From: Chloroflexota bacterium
Lineage (GTDB): Bacteria; Chloroflexota; Anaerolineae; Aggregatilineales; Phototrophicaceae
DNA: 40,890 bases
Assembly (NCBI GenBank): GCA_026706395.1
Contig: JAPOYU010000079.1
Coordinates: forward strand, 1 to 40,890
Direction: 5' to 3'
Below the pieces are notes generated by a model. That model saw only the letters and a program-made list of their open reading frames with translations. It did no database searches and had not been told where the DNA came from. The translations under genes and the position numbers were made by a program. Positions 32,905 to 40,477 of this stretch are shown one piece after another. Numbering within the stretch: the first letter of the stretch is position 1; each line of letters starts with the position of its first letter.

Positions 32905-35175
32905 CTAGATGCCCAGTCTATCGATGATCTCAGCGAGCTCTTCGGCCGCCTTGTTTACGCCGGCGACTTGCGGAATCTCGTCTGTATCCGCGCCGGCCAG
33001 GTAAAAGGCAAGAATGGTGGCGATGTCGCCCGAGAATTCGTTGAGCGCGAATCCCAATTCCACCGCGTCGGCGCAAGGCGGCAAGGTAGACAGGCTCGCC
33101 GCGCGCCAGGCGAGGTAGGCATCGCTATACTCGGGGACTTGATCATAGGGATAGGGAAAAGCATCTTCCCCTACACTATCCCCGTAATGCCTAATAATGT
33201 CCGAAATTCGGTCTACCTGGCTTTGAGAGCAAGCCGGCAAGTCGATTTCCGATGCGGCTTCCGCGCGGTCGGCATTCAACATAGACAGCCCAACCGCCTC
33301 CAGGCGTTCTCGGTCGCTTGGCAAGCGATAGTAGGGATTATCCGCCTCGGCGACGCCGGCGATATCGAGCGCGCTGCGCGCCAGAAAATCACCGGTCAAC
33401 TGCATCATCAGCATACGCGTCTTGATAACATCGGCGCAGGGCGGCAAACCAGCCAGGCTGCTTTCGCGCCAGTCGATTAGCTCCGCGCTGTAAGCGAGCA
33501 GATCATCGAGTGTGTTCAGATCGTCGCCAGCCAGATCATTTTGGTAAACGAGCATGGCATCAAACAGGGCTTTCATAGCTGTACTGCCGCAAGGAGGCAA
33601 TCCTTCAGCCTGGTCCGCGACCGGTTCGTCGGTCCGCGCGCCTTGCAGTATCGCAAGCGTCAAGGCTTGCAGCGCCGTTCGGTCCGCTTGAATCTGCGGG
33701 TAGAATGGATTCTGCTCCGGCGTCGCGCCGGCGTAATGGAGCGCTAGGAAGGAGGCGTACCCGCTGTGTATTTGCTGCATCAGCAAGCCCAACTCGATTA
33801 CCTCGGCGCAAAGCGTCAACTCGGGCCAAAGAGCGTCGCGCCAGGCAATCTGGTCTTCCAGGTAAGCAATGAAGTTTTCCATCACGGATGCACTGCGGAT
33901 CGCGTTGAGCAGGTAGGTATATTCGGCGGTATCTTCGCTGATCGCCGCGCGTTTTTCCGCGTCCGTACATACGCGGGCTTGGGTATGTTCTGTCGCGGGC
34001 GCCTCGTCTGGATACGAAAGGGCGTCGACGCGTTCTTGATCGCCGGGCAAGCCCAGATACGGGTTTTCTTCAGCAGGCACAGCCGCCAGTTGCAAGCCCG
34101 CTCGCGTCACAAAATCGCCGTTGAGTTGAATCAGCAGCGTCTGAATTTCGAGCTGTTCGGCACAAAGCGGCACACCGGTGATGTTCTCGGCGCGCCACGC
34201 GATCTGCTCGTGGCTAAACTTGATCAATTGCTCGAGCGTTTCAATCTCGGTCGCGCCGACTGCGACATAAGCGCGCAGGCGCTCCAACTCGCTTTCCACT
34301 TGATTGGGCGAGCACCGGGGCAACCCAAGAAACGCTTGCGCTCCCGCGCCTGATCTCTCGCGTTCGCCTTCCAAATTCAGGTCATAGAAGTCTTCGAGCG
34401 CCTCGAGATAAATGCGGTAATGGTTGACCGTCTCGGCATAGGGATTGTCGCTTCCCGAAAGGCCATCCAATTCCAACCCTTTGAAGACAAAGAGGTCTTC
34501 GGTCAGACGACTCATAGTAAAGGCAAATTCCCAAGCCAACTCGCACTGAGACGTCTCACGCCATACAGATTCGCGCCAGGCGATCTGCGCGTCGGCATAA
34601 GCCACCAGCGCATCGATATCCATGATAGCGTCCGCCATAGCGAGCAGATCATGATAACCGGCAATTGCTTCGCCAAGCTTTTCCAGATCGGCGAGATTGC
34701 AGTGTCGATAGCGGGATTCGTCCAGCAAGTAATCGGCTTGGCGTCCGCCGCTTGCCAGCGTCGCCTCGATTTCTTCTATCAATTGGTCGCGACGGCGATA
34801 GCTGTGCATCATCGGCAGGGTCTGCGGAACGTCGGCAAACCCGACGTTGAGGTTGAAAACCTCCAGCGCAGCCGCATCATTGCTGATTTGGTCCATCAAG
34901 CGCGCCATCTCCCGCGATTCGGCGCAAGCGGGGAAGTCGGCTAACCTGACGGAATTGGCCTCGCGCCAGGCGAGCAAGGCATTGATGTAGACAAACGTGC
35001 CCTCCCGCGTAGGCAAGTCGCGCACATGATCCATCACCTCTTGGTAGGCGGCTTGGCGCGACAGCACCGTTTCCAGCTCGGCAAGGCTGCAGAGCGTAGG
35101 GTCGCTATCCTGCGCATAAACCAATGGCACAAGACACATGAGTACCAACGCGCACAATAAAATTCGCGATCGCAT
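32905..35175 (-). CDS. Secreted Cys-pair repeat protein P4 (six repeats)
   Basis: This is the longest family member, 756 residues from the ATG at 35175, which has GAGGAGG 5 bases upstream. After the signal (MRSRILLCALVLMCLVPLVY) come six units with Cys pairs 29/84, 159/211, 288/338, 403/456, 529/580 and 649/701 (spacings 55, 52, 50, 53, 51, 52). Apart from two cysteines in the signal there are no others. Typical cores are IAWRESVWRETSQC, IAWRDALWPELTLC, DWRESSLAGLPPC and LAWRAASLSTLPPC. It seems to have gained two units relative to its neighbours. It lies 72 bases downstream of P5; unlike the others, no ATATCC motif precedes it, so it is probably co-transcribed with P5. Confidence 0.9.
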   Translation of the reverse strand: MRSRILLCALVLMCLVPLVYAQDSDPTLCSLAELETVLSRQAAYQEVMDHVRDLPTREGTFVYINALLAWREANSVRLADFPACAESREMARLMDQISNDAAALEVFNLNVGFADVPQTLPMMHSYRRRDQLIEEIEATLASGGRQADYLLDESRYRHCNLADLEKLGEAIAGYHDLLAMADAIMDIDALVAYADAQIAWRESVWRETSQCELAWEFAFTMSRLTEDLFVFKGLELDGLSGSDNPYAETVNHYRIYLEALEDFYDLNLEGERERSGAGAQAFLGLPRCSPNQVESELERLRAYVAVGATEIETLEQLIKFSHEQIAWRAENITGVPLCAEQLEIQTLLIQLNGDFVTRAGLQLAAVPAEENPYLGLPGDQERVDALSYPDEAPATEHTQARVCTDAEKRAAISEDTAEYTYLLNAIRSASVMENFIAYLEDQIAWRDALWPELTLCAEVIELGLLMQQIHSGYASFLALHYAGATPEQNPFYPQIQADRTALQALTLAILQGARTDEPVADQAEGLPPCGSTAMKALFDAMLVYQNDLAGDDLNTLDDLLAYSAELIDWRESSLAGLPPCADVIKTRMLMMQLTGDFLARSALDIAGVAEADNPYYRLPSDRERLEAVGLSMLNADRAEAASEIDLPACSQSQVDRISDIIRHYGDSVGEDAFPYPYDQVPEYSDAYLAWRAASLSTLPPCADAVELGFALNEFSGDIATILAFYLAGADTDEIPQVAGVNKAAEELAEIIDRLGI

Positions 35176-35247
35176 CTTCACCTCCTCTTGATTTAGCCGG
35201 CCCCACCTTCTATCTAATGCCCTGCGACTTCCAGCATCCCACGAGAC

Positions 35248-36867
35248 TTACTGCAGTTCCCGCTTCAGCCAGGCGTCTAGCCGGTCGCGATAGATGCCTA
35301 TAGTTTTCGCATACGGGATGTCCTCAACCGCCGCGCCCGCGATTAACAGGGCATAGGCGGCGGAGTAATCGGCCAGGATAGTATACATCATGAAGCCGGC
35401 TTCAATCGCCTGTGTGCAGCCGGGCAATCCCTCGATGTTGTTTTCAGCCCAATCTATCTGCGCCTGGCGAAAGGCCATGACATCGCCGACGGTCTCCAGG
35501 CTGTCAGCGTAATCCACGAGATCGCTGTACTCCAGGAAGAGGTTGTAGAAGTTCAAGCCGATATCGCCCTCGCCGCAATCGGGCAGACCGCTGCTTGCCG
35601 CCGCCATTTCCATCAGCTCGTCCGGCTGCAGGCCGCTCGCCCTCATCGTCTCGCTTATGTCGTCGGCGATCGCGCCTATGGTGACTATGCCAAATAGATG
35701 TGGCTTAATCGGCATTTCGGCGCTCGGTTCCGGCATGATGCCGGCGATATCAAGAGCGAGCGACGCAACATAGTTGCCAGCAACCCGAAGCATCAACCCA
35801 GCCGTCATCATTGATTCGATACAGTCGGGTGGGTTCGCCTCCAGCGTTGCCCGCCAGACCAGATGCTCTTCCGCAGCCGCCAGCAGGTCAGGCACGGTTT
35901 CCGCCGCCTTCAGCGAGTCAACTAGACCGGGAAACCCCGAATTTCGCGCGCTAAACGCGAGCATCTCGTCGTCTCCGCATTCGGGCAAGGTAGCCAGGAA
36001 GCTCTCGGCATAGGCCTGACTATTTTCCGCGGCTTCGATCGGCGCGGACAATTCTTCCAGGCGCGCCTGGTCAGACGCGATCCGCTCAGAAAACGGTGCC
36101 GCTTCCGCCGGCATTTCGGCGATTTCGAAGGCGAGCTCAACCGCGAGATCGCTGGTGATATGGCTCATGAGCAGGCCCACCTGAAGCGACAGGTCACAAG
36201 GCGGCAGCCGTGACCAGAGGGTATCGCGCCAGGCGAGCTGCGCAACGCCGTATTTAGCCAAACCGACGATGCTGTAGGTGCGCGGCGGCACTTCAAGCAA
36301 GGCGCGGTATACCGCAAGCTCCTGAGACAGGATGCCAAGATCCTCATCGGTACATGCCGGCAGGTCGGCCAGCGCCGGGTCAACTTCGCCAGCCGGCCCG
36401 TCCGGCAATTCGTCCAGCAGCCATCCGAGATAGCCGATGCTTTCTCTCAAGCTCCCGACGTATGGGTTGTTCTCGGGGGAGATCCCCGCAAGCTGGTAGG
36501 CCAAGAATGTCGCCATATCCGAGGCCGATTCGCCCATAGCCAGGCCGATATCGAAGACCTCGTCGCAGATGGGATGGGCCTCCCAGAATGATTCGCGCCA
36601 GGCGAAAAGCGTCTCGCCATAATCGCGCAGGGTTTCGCTGGAGGTCTCGTTTGTGATCAATTCGCCAAGGTCCTCATAGACTTCCGACGAGAGCGCCGCC
36701 ACCATCTCCGGCGTCATCGCCGCGCCCATCAGGTCGAAGTGATCGGTCATGTACGAGTCCGTCGCGGCGAGCTGTTCAGCGCTGCAAGGCGGCAAGCCGG
36801 CCTCCTGGCTATGAACAGAACCAGCTAGACTGAGAAGCATCGCGCTAAGGATTAACAGTTTTCTCAT
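35248..36867 (-). CDS. Secreted Cys-pair repeat protein P5 (four repeats), first of the array
   Basis: This is a 539-residue paralogue. The ATG at 36867 has AAAGGAT upstream and starts a signal peptide (MRKLLILSAMLLSLAGSVHS). Cys pairs lie at 28/101, 172/224, 297/349 and 431/484. The first spacing is 73 rather than 52 because of an insertion of about 20 residues (around 45-70); the others are 52, 52 and 53. Unit cores are LFAWRESFWEAHPIC, LAWRDTLWSRLPPC, LVWRATLEANPPDC and, more diverged, IDWAENNIEGLPGC. It is the first gene in transcription order and is divergent from the M24 peptidase gene. It is the most diverged of the five. Confidence 0.9.
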   Translation of the reverse strand: MRKLLILSAMLLSLAGSVHSQEAGLPPCSAEQLAATDSYMTDHFDLMGAAMTPEMVAALSSEVYEDLGELITNETSSETLRDYGETLFAWRESFWEAHPICDEVFDIGLAMGESASDMATFLAYQLAGISPENNPYVGSLRESIGYLGWLLDELPDGPAGEVDPALADLPACTDEDLGILSQELAVYRALLEVPPRTYSIVGLAKYGVAQLAWRDTLWSRLPPCDLSLQVGLLMSHITSDLAVELAFEIAEMPAEAAPFSERIASDQARLEELSAPIEAAENSQAYAESFLATLPECGDDEMLAFSARNSGFPGLVDSLKAAETVPDLLAAAEEHLVWRATLEANPPDCIESMMTAGLMLRVAGNYVASLALDIAGIMPEPSAEMPIKPHLFGIVTIGAIADDISETMRASGLQPDELMEMAAASSGLPDCGEGDIGLNFYNLFLEYSDLVDYADSLETVGDVMAFRQAQIDWAENNIEGLPGCTQAIEAGFMMYTILADYSAAYALLIAGAAVEDIPYAKTIGIYRDRLDAWLKRELQ

Positions 36868-36903
36868 GACGGATCCTTTATCAAAGCTCAACAATCGGCT
36901 TCC

Positions 36904-36909
36904 AGTATA
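36904..36909 (-). promoter_or_regulatory. Possible -10 box (TATACT) of P5
   Basis: On the minus strand CTATACTGG lies 37 bases before the P5 start. The shared ATATCC motif is 40-55 bases further upstream, where a regulator could bind. A -35 hexamer is weak. Confidence 0.35.
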
Positions 36910-36947
36910 GAGTAGGTTCGCGCTCGATGGCGAACAGCAGGGTCATA

Positions 36948-36963
36948 GCGTAGGGATATCACC
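36948..36963 (-). promoter_or_regulatory. Shared upstream motif before P5
   Basis: On the minus strand the bases read CGGTGATATCCCTACG, 81-96 bases before the P5 start, in the divergent space with the M24 peptidase gene. Confidence 0.5.
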
Positions 36964-36995
36964 GACCGCCTTGCAATTTCCCGCAGCAAACGCGT

Positions 36996-37001
36996 TATAA
37001 T
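36996..37001 (+). promoter_or_regulatory. Probable -10 box (TATAAT) of the M24 peptidase gene
   Basis: TATAAT lies 34 bases before the ATG at 37036. TTGCAA at 36971-36976 could be a -35, though its 19-base spacing is long. Confidence 0.5.
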
Positions 37002-37035
37002 CCGAGCAAATCTCAGGAGCCAGAGGGAGCGCGCA

Positions 37036-38178
37036 ATGTCCAGTGAAAGACTTCAGCGATTTCAGGCGATCCTGGCGGAACACGCCGACCTAGCCTTCTT
37101 TCCCATTTCCTCCGACCTGCAATACCTGACCGGCGTGCCGCGGGACTTCCCGAATTATGGCAACGTGATTCACCCGGGCGACTGGCTCGAGGGCGCCTGG
37201 ATCAGTCCGCATCATGCGCCGGTCCTGCCCTTGCCGCGCATGACGGCGGAATTTGGCGGGCTGAGCCGGCTTGAAGGCATCGACATCCGCGTTTTGGGCG
37301 ATTGGGATGTGCCGGCGGAGATGGTCAAAGGCATCCTTGATGATTTCGATCTGCCCGATAAGCCGCGCGTGGCGATCAGCGATTTCACCACCGGCGAGAC
37401 CGTCTCGCATCTGGCGCCGCTGCTGCCGGGGGCGACCTGGCTCTCCGCCACTACCCTGCTCCGTCCCATGCGAGTGATTAAATCGGAGGACGACATTGAC
37501 CTGATGAAAGTCGCCGGGCGCATCACCGAAGCCGCTTTCGCCGATACGCTCAAGGCGCTGCGGCATGGCATGACTGAGCTGGAGATCGTGGAAGAGGTCA
37601 ATTATCAACTGCGGAAGCATGGCTCGCTGGGGCAATCTTTCACGACCTCGCTTTACAATAGCGGGCCGAATCACCGGCTGCTTTTCGGCGCGAGGATGGA
37701 AAGCTGGCACCGGGCGCTGGATCCGCCGGTGTCGATCCTCTTTGATTTCGGCGGCATCTACGAGGGCTGGTGTTATGACTTCGGGCGGACGGTCTTCTTC
37801 GGCGAGCCCGGCGAAGAAGCGCAGCGGGTCTACGATGTGATGATGGCGTCGCAGGCGGCCGGCGTCGCGGCGCTCAAAGCGGGCGAAGCCACCACCTCTG
37901 ACGCTGACGCGGCAGCGCGAAAGGTGATCGAAGAGGCCGGTTATGGCGAGGCCTTCCGGCATCGGCTGGGACATGGCATCGGCATGGATGTGCATGAGCC
38001 GCCCTTCCTGACCAAGGGCGATGAGACACCGCTGGAAGAGGGCATGCTCTTCACGATCGAGCCGAGCATCATGCAGTTCAACGATTATTCGGCGCGGGTC
38101 GAGGATGTGGTTGTGGCGCGGCCCGGCGGCGGCGAGAAGCTGACGAATGGCTGGCAGGAGTTGATTGTGGTGGATTAG
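37036..38178 (+). CDS. M24-family metallopeptidase (Xaa-Pro dipeptidase/aminopeptidase P type)
   Basis: The product is a cytoplasmic dinuclear-metal peptidase of 380 residues that probably removes N-terminal residues before proline, or cleaves X-Pro dipeptides. GAGGGAG lies upstream of the ATG. The N-terminal third is the creatinase-like domain (SDLQYLTGVPRDFPNYGN). The pita-bread domain has all five metal ligands in place: Asp in LFDFGGIYEGW, Asp in CYDFGRTVF, His in HRLGHGIGMDVHEPPF, Glu in FTIEPSIM and Glu in ARVEDVVV. Nothing links it functionally to the divergent repeat-protein array except the shared intergenic space. Confidence 0.93.
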   Translation: MSSERLQRFQAILAEHADLAFFPISSDLQYLTGVPRDFPNYGNVIHPGDWLEGAWISPHHAPVLPLPRMTAEFGGLSRLEGIDIRVLGDWDVPAEMVKGILDDFDLPDKPRVAISDFTTGETVSHLAPLLPGATWLSATTLLRPMRVIKSEDDIDLMKVAGRITEAAFADTLKALRHGMTELEIVEEVNYQLRKHGSLGQSFTTSLYNSGPNHRLLFGARMESWHRALDPPVSILFDFGGIYEGWCYDFGRTVFFGEPGEEAQRVYDVMMASQAAGVAALKAGEATTSDADAAARKVIEEAGYGEAFRHRLGHGIGMDVHEPPFLTKGDETPLEEGMLFTIEPSIMQFNDYSARVEDVVVARPGGGEKLTNGWQELIVVD

Positions 38179-38225
38179 GGAGATTTACCACAGAGGCGCA
38201 GAGGGCACAGAGATAAACATTGTAG

Positions 38226-38471
38226 GGCTTGTCCGGTACTGGGCGTTTGATACTCTGTTTTCTACCCCTCACCCCCTGGCCCCCTTTCCCGCCATCTCTA
38301 TGGCGGGCATCACAAGGGCTGCGCGTAGACACAGCAGTTCGAGAGGGGGAGCTGCCCTTGGCGGAATTCGTAGAAACTTGTTGACGTTCGCAAGGATCGA
38401 GCCACTGATATTGTATTGTTTCGGTACTGTTCCAGCTATCTCGGCGTATGATTTGCAGTAGCGGACAAGCC
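38226..38471. mobile_element. MITE-like element with 16-bp terminal inverted repeats
   Basis: The left end GGCTTGTCCGGTACTG (38226-38241) and the reverse complement of the right end, GGCTTGTCCGCTACTG (38456-38471), match in 15 of 16 positions. The 214 bases between hold no real gene. They include a perfect hairpin CCCGCCAT-4-ATGGCGGG (38288-38307) and a C-rich block. No clear target duplication is visible. The size and ends suggest a non-autonomous derivative of an insertion sequence whose transposase is elsewhere. Confidence 0.6.
38258..38287 (+). repeat. C-rich intergenic repeat, left copy
   Basis: The bases TTTTCTACCCCTCACCCC, followed by CTGGCCCCCTT, recur in reverse orientation at 40848-40877 (TTTCTACCCCTCAGCCCC, then GGCCCCTTT on the minus strand). 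Blocks of this type occur as scattered repeats in some Chloroflexota genomes, to my knowledge. Confidence 0.5.
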
Positions 38472-38491
38472 TTTTAGGGGCGACACTTGTG

Positions 38492-39631
38492 TCACTCGCT
38501 GTTTTTTCCACCGTCTGGAACAGATGGCAAGCCTTGCAGAATACTCTTTATCGTTCTCAATGCGTCCATAGCGCTGGCGATTGCGCGGACTTGTTCGCCG
38601 TAGTTTGACGTCATGTGCAATGCGGTCATGGCGGCGAAATTGACATCGGGGTTGAGCGTGAGGCGGGCGACCTCGTCCAGGAAAGCCCAGTCGTCGGCGG
38701 ACAGGTCGGCTTCCGGCTTCTCGATCAATGCGCCCCAAACGTCATTGCCGAGGACTTCGAATTTGTTCAGGGCGTCAAAGTCGTGCAGCAGGGCGTAGCG
38801 AATGGCCGGGAAGCCGATGTCTTCAGGCCCGTCGCCGAAAGTTACGGGATTGACGTTGCCGGCGCGCGCGGCCAGCCAGACCAAGCCCGCGGGCCAGAAG
38901 TCTTTGTCCTCCACAATATCCAAGGTGTTGATGTCGATGTCTCGCGCGGCTTTGAGGGGCGGATCGACGAAGGCATCGATGTAGAACCACTTGCCCTGCC
39001 ACATATTCCAGACCTGGGCGATACGGTGCTCAGCAAAGATATCGTCGCCGAGATAGCCTTCGAAGCCGATGCGTTCGCGGGCGGGGATGCCTTGATGACG
39101 GAGCAGGGAGACAAGCAAAGTCGCGAAGTTGCGGCAGTTTACGCCGAGGCGCTGTCGCGGCGGACGTGGCTGGTTGAGAGGCGCCGAGTTGATGTCGAGG
39201 AGTTTAGCGATGAAGTCCTCCATGCGCCTTACGCCGAAGCCGGCATCTTTGATATCGGCGAGTTCAAAGCCGTGCGGCGCGACGGTATAGGTGTAGGGCG
39301 GGATGATGAGGCCCTGGATGGCGCGGACGATGCCGGGCAAGTCGTTGGGAAAGTCGTCGAAATAGGCGGCGTATGCGCCCGGATCGGTGAAGGGGCTGTG
39401 CTCGGTGTAATAGTCGGGGATGGGCTGGTTCATGTCTTGTGATTTTGGGACAGCGTCGTGGTGGAACGGAACGTCATAGACGGAAAAGAGATTACCGCAA
39501 TCGGGACACAACGCTACTGGCGGCTGTGTGTCTTCAACCAAGCGCTGATTGGCCGGGGCGGCAGACGGGCGGGGTCTACTACGCCGCCATATGAATTGCC
39601 CTTTTCTGCTAGTTGGCTGACTCTTGCACAT
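38492..39631 (-). CDS. Transglutaminase-fold protein with an odd N-terminal extension
   Basis: The frame encodes 379 residues. The core (about 67-379) has the transglutaminase/papain-like triad: Cys in LGVNCRNFATLLVSLL, His in AEHRIAQVWNMW and Asp in WFYIDAFVDPP, with GIPARERIGFEG between. It may be a peptidase or amidase. The first 66 residues are basic and then carry a CPDCGNLFSVYDVPFHHD zinc-ribbon-like piece unlike the rest. The start at 39631 is supported by GGAGGA 8 bases upstream and by overlap with the HTH gene stop as TGATG. The internal ATG at 39433 (313 residues) would give the ordinary family length but has no ribosome site. The extension may be a fused mobile-element gene fragment. 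Confidence 0.8.
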   Translation of the reverse strand: MCKSQPTSRKGQFIWRRSRPRPSAAPANQRLVEDTQPPVALCPDCGNLFSVYDVPFHHDAVPKSQDMNQPIPDYYTEHSPFTDPGAYAAYFDDFPNDLPGIVRAIQGLIIPPYTYTVAPHGFELADIKDAGFGVRRMEDFIAKLLDINSAPLNQPRPPRQRLGVNCRNFATLLVSLLRHQGIPARERIGFEGYLGDDIFAEHRIAQVWNMWQGKWFYIDAFVDPPLKAARDIDINTLDIVEDKDFWPAGLVWLAARAGNVNPVTFGDGPEDIGFPAIRYALLHDFDALNKFEVLGNDVWGALIEKPEADLSADDWAFLDEVARLTLNPDVNFAAMTALHMTSNYGEQVRAIASAMDALRTIKSILQGLPSVPDGGKNSE

Positions 39632-40359
39632 CAGAATATTCCTCCATAACTATCGTCGAATGGCGCCGTATCGGGGGTCTTTCCAAGGTCAGCATCCCAT
39701 TCCCCATTCCGTGCCCGGCGTCTTGCTTCGAGAATGTCGGCGAGTTCCAGGCCCGATTCGTCGTCATTTTCTTGTGCAGAGCCGAACAGCTCGCCTGACT
39801 GGTCGGGTTCGGTTTGAGCCCTGTCTTCCACTTCCGTCCATTTGTGGGGAGGCTGCCCTTCCCACACTTCATGGAATCCGTCTTCGCCTTGGAATATGAT
39901 TCTATTGGGTGGCAACTCTTGGGGGATTTGATCGTCGAGGAATCCTTCGAGCATGAGGAGGCGGTCGATAAGGCGCGAGAGGGCGTGGACGCGCTGGTTG
40001 ACCTGGCCGTCATCGAGGGCGAGGTTGTGGGAGAGCGTGGTGGCGTGTTTCATCAGATTTGCACGGATCTGCCTGAATTGCGCAATCCGATCTTCGCTTT
40101 GTGCAAAGGCTGAATCCGTCCCCCCGCCTTGGATTGCGGCTTGTTGAGCGGTGGCTAATGCATTTGCACGAGAAACTAAATTTTGTGCCAATGCATCGGT
40201 GTAGAGCTCGTAATTGTCATCCCATTGTTCGCGCCAGGAGTGGATGGTGCGTCTGGGGAAGCCGGTGAGATGGTGGACGATGGGCACGTTGCCGTTGTGT
40301 ATGAGCAGGAGGCGGCGGACAAGTTTCTTTTCGGCGGGGGTATAGGTGCGTTTGGGCAT
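39631..40359 (-). CDS. HTH protein resembling phage terminase small subunits
   Basis: This is a 242-residue protein. The N-terminal 50 residues (PKRTYTPAEKKLVRRLLLIH, then VPIVHHLTGFPRRTIHSW) form a homeodomain-like helix-turn-helix of the kind found in terminase small subunits and transposase-associated proteins. The middle is helical; the last 80 residues are acidic and probably disordered. No large terminase subunit follows; instead the stop overlaps the transglutaminase-fold gene. The upstream palindrome and TATAAT box (40391-40411) are shared with two decayed copies at 3.2 and 20.4 kb. The terminase link is by fold resemblance only; a transposon or plasmid DNA-binding role is equally possible. 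Confidence 0.7.
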   Translation of the reverse strand: MPKRTYTPAEKKLVRRLLLIHNGNVPIVHHLTGFPRRTIHSWREQWDDNYELYTDALAQNLVSRANALATAQQAAIQGGGTDSAFAQSEDRIAQFRQIRANLMKHATTLSHNLALDDGQVNQRVHALSRLIDRLLMLEGFLDDQIPQELPPNRIIFQGEDGFHEVWEGQPPHKWTEVEDRAQTEPDQSGELFGSAQENDDESGLELADILEARRRARNGEWDADLGKTPDTAPFDDSYGGIF

Positions 40360-40390
40360 GTGGGACCTCGGGTCTGGCGGTTGTTGACGG

Positions 40391-40411
40391 GATTATAGCA
40401 CAGGTGTTCTA
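40391..40411 (-). promoter_or_regulatory. Palindrome fused to -10 box upstream of the HTH gene
   Basis: On the minus strand TAGAACACCTGTGCTA runs directly into TAAT, making CTATAAT. This is the same arrangement as at 12041-12060, so a repressor bound here would cover the -10 box. GAAC-N4-GTGC differs by one base from a GAAC-N4-GTTC LexA-type core. A second conserved block, AATGTTC, lies at 40434 on the plus strand side. Confidence 0.6.
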
Positions 40412-40477
40412 TCTATAGGCGACCAAATGTTCTCGTATTGGAAAATTCTAACGATGAGGAGGGGATGGATTGCTACT

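Larger units (their letters stand above)
27082..36867 (-). repeat. Locus of 22 coding repeats across five paralogous genes
   Basis: Counting units with two cysteines each gives 4+4+4+6+4 = 22. The unit is about 115-135 residues, with all but one intra-unit Cys-Cys spacing between 50 and 55. Consensus of a unit: LPxCSxxEL, about 25 variable residues, DLLAYxxAQIEWRDxLW, xxLPPCAEAxExG, LMxQ..xDxAAxxALxxAGV, xxxNPY. The units look alpha-helical throughout. The order in transcription is P5, P4, P3, HAD, P2, P1. Confidence 0.85.

Noticed and set aside
27082..36867. Tandem repeats considered as tetratricopeptide or Sel1 repeats
   Set aside because: The unit is about 125 residues with paired cysteines, far longer than the 34-36 residue TPR or Sel1 unit, and lacks their Gly/Ala pattern.
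38269..38511. An 80-residue minus-strand frame in the MITE-like region
   Set aside because: It runs through both terminal repeat and hairpin sequence; composition and position fit element sequence, not a gene.
39631..40359. A prophage at the right end
   Set aside because: Only a terminase-small-subunit-like HTH gene is present; no large terminase, portal, capsid or integrase gene follows.
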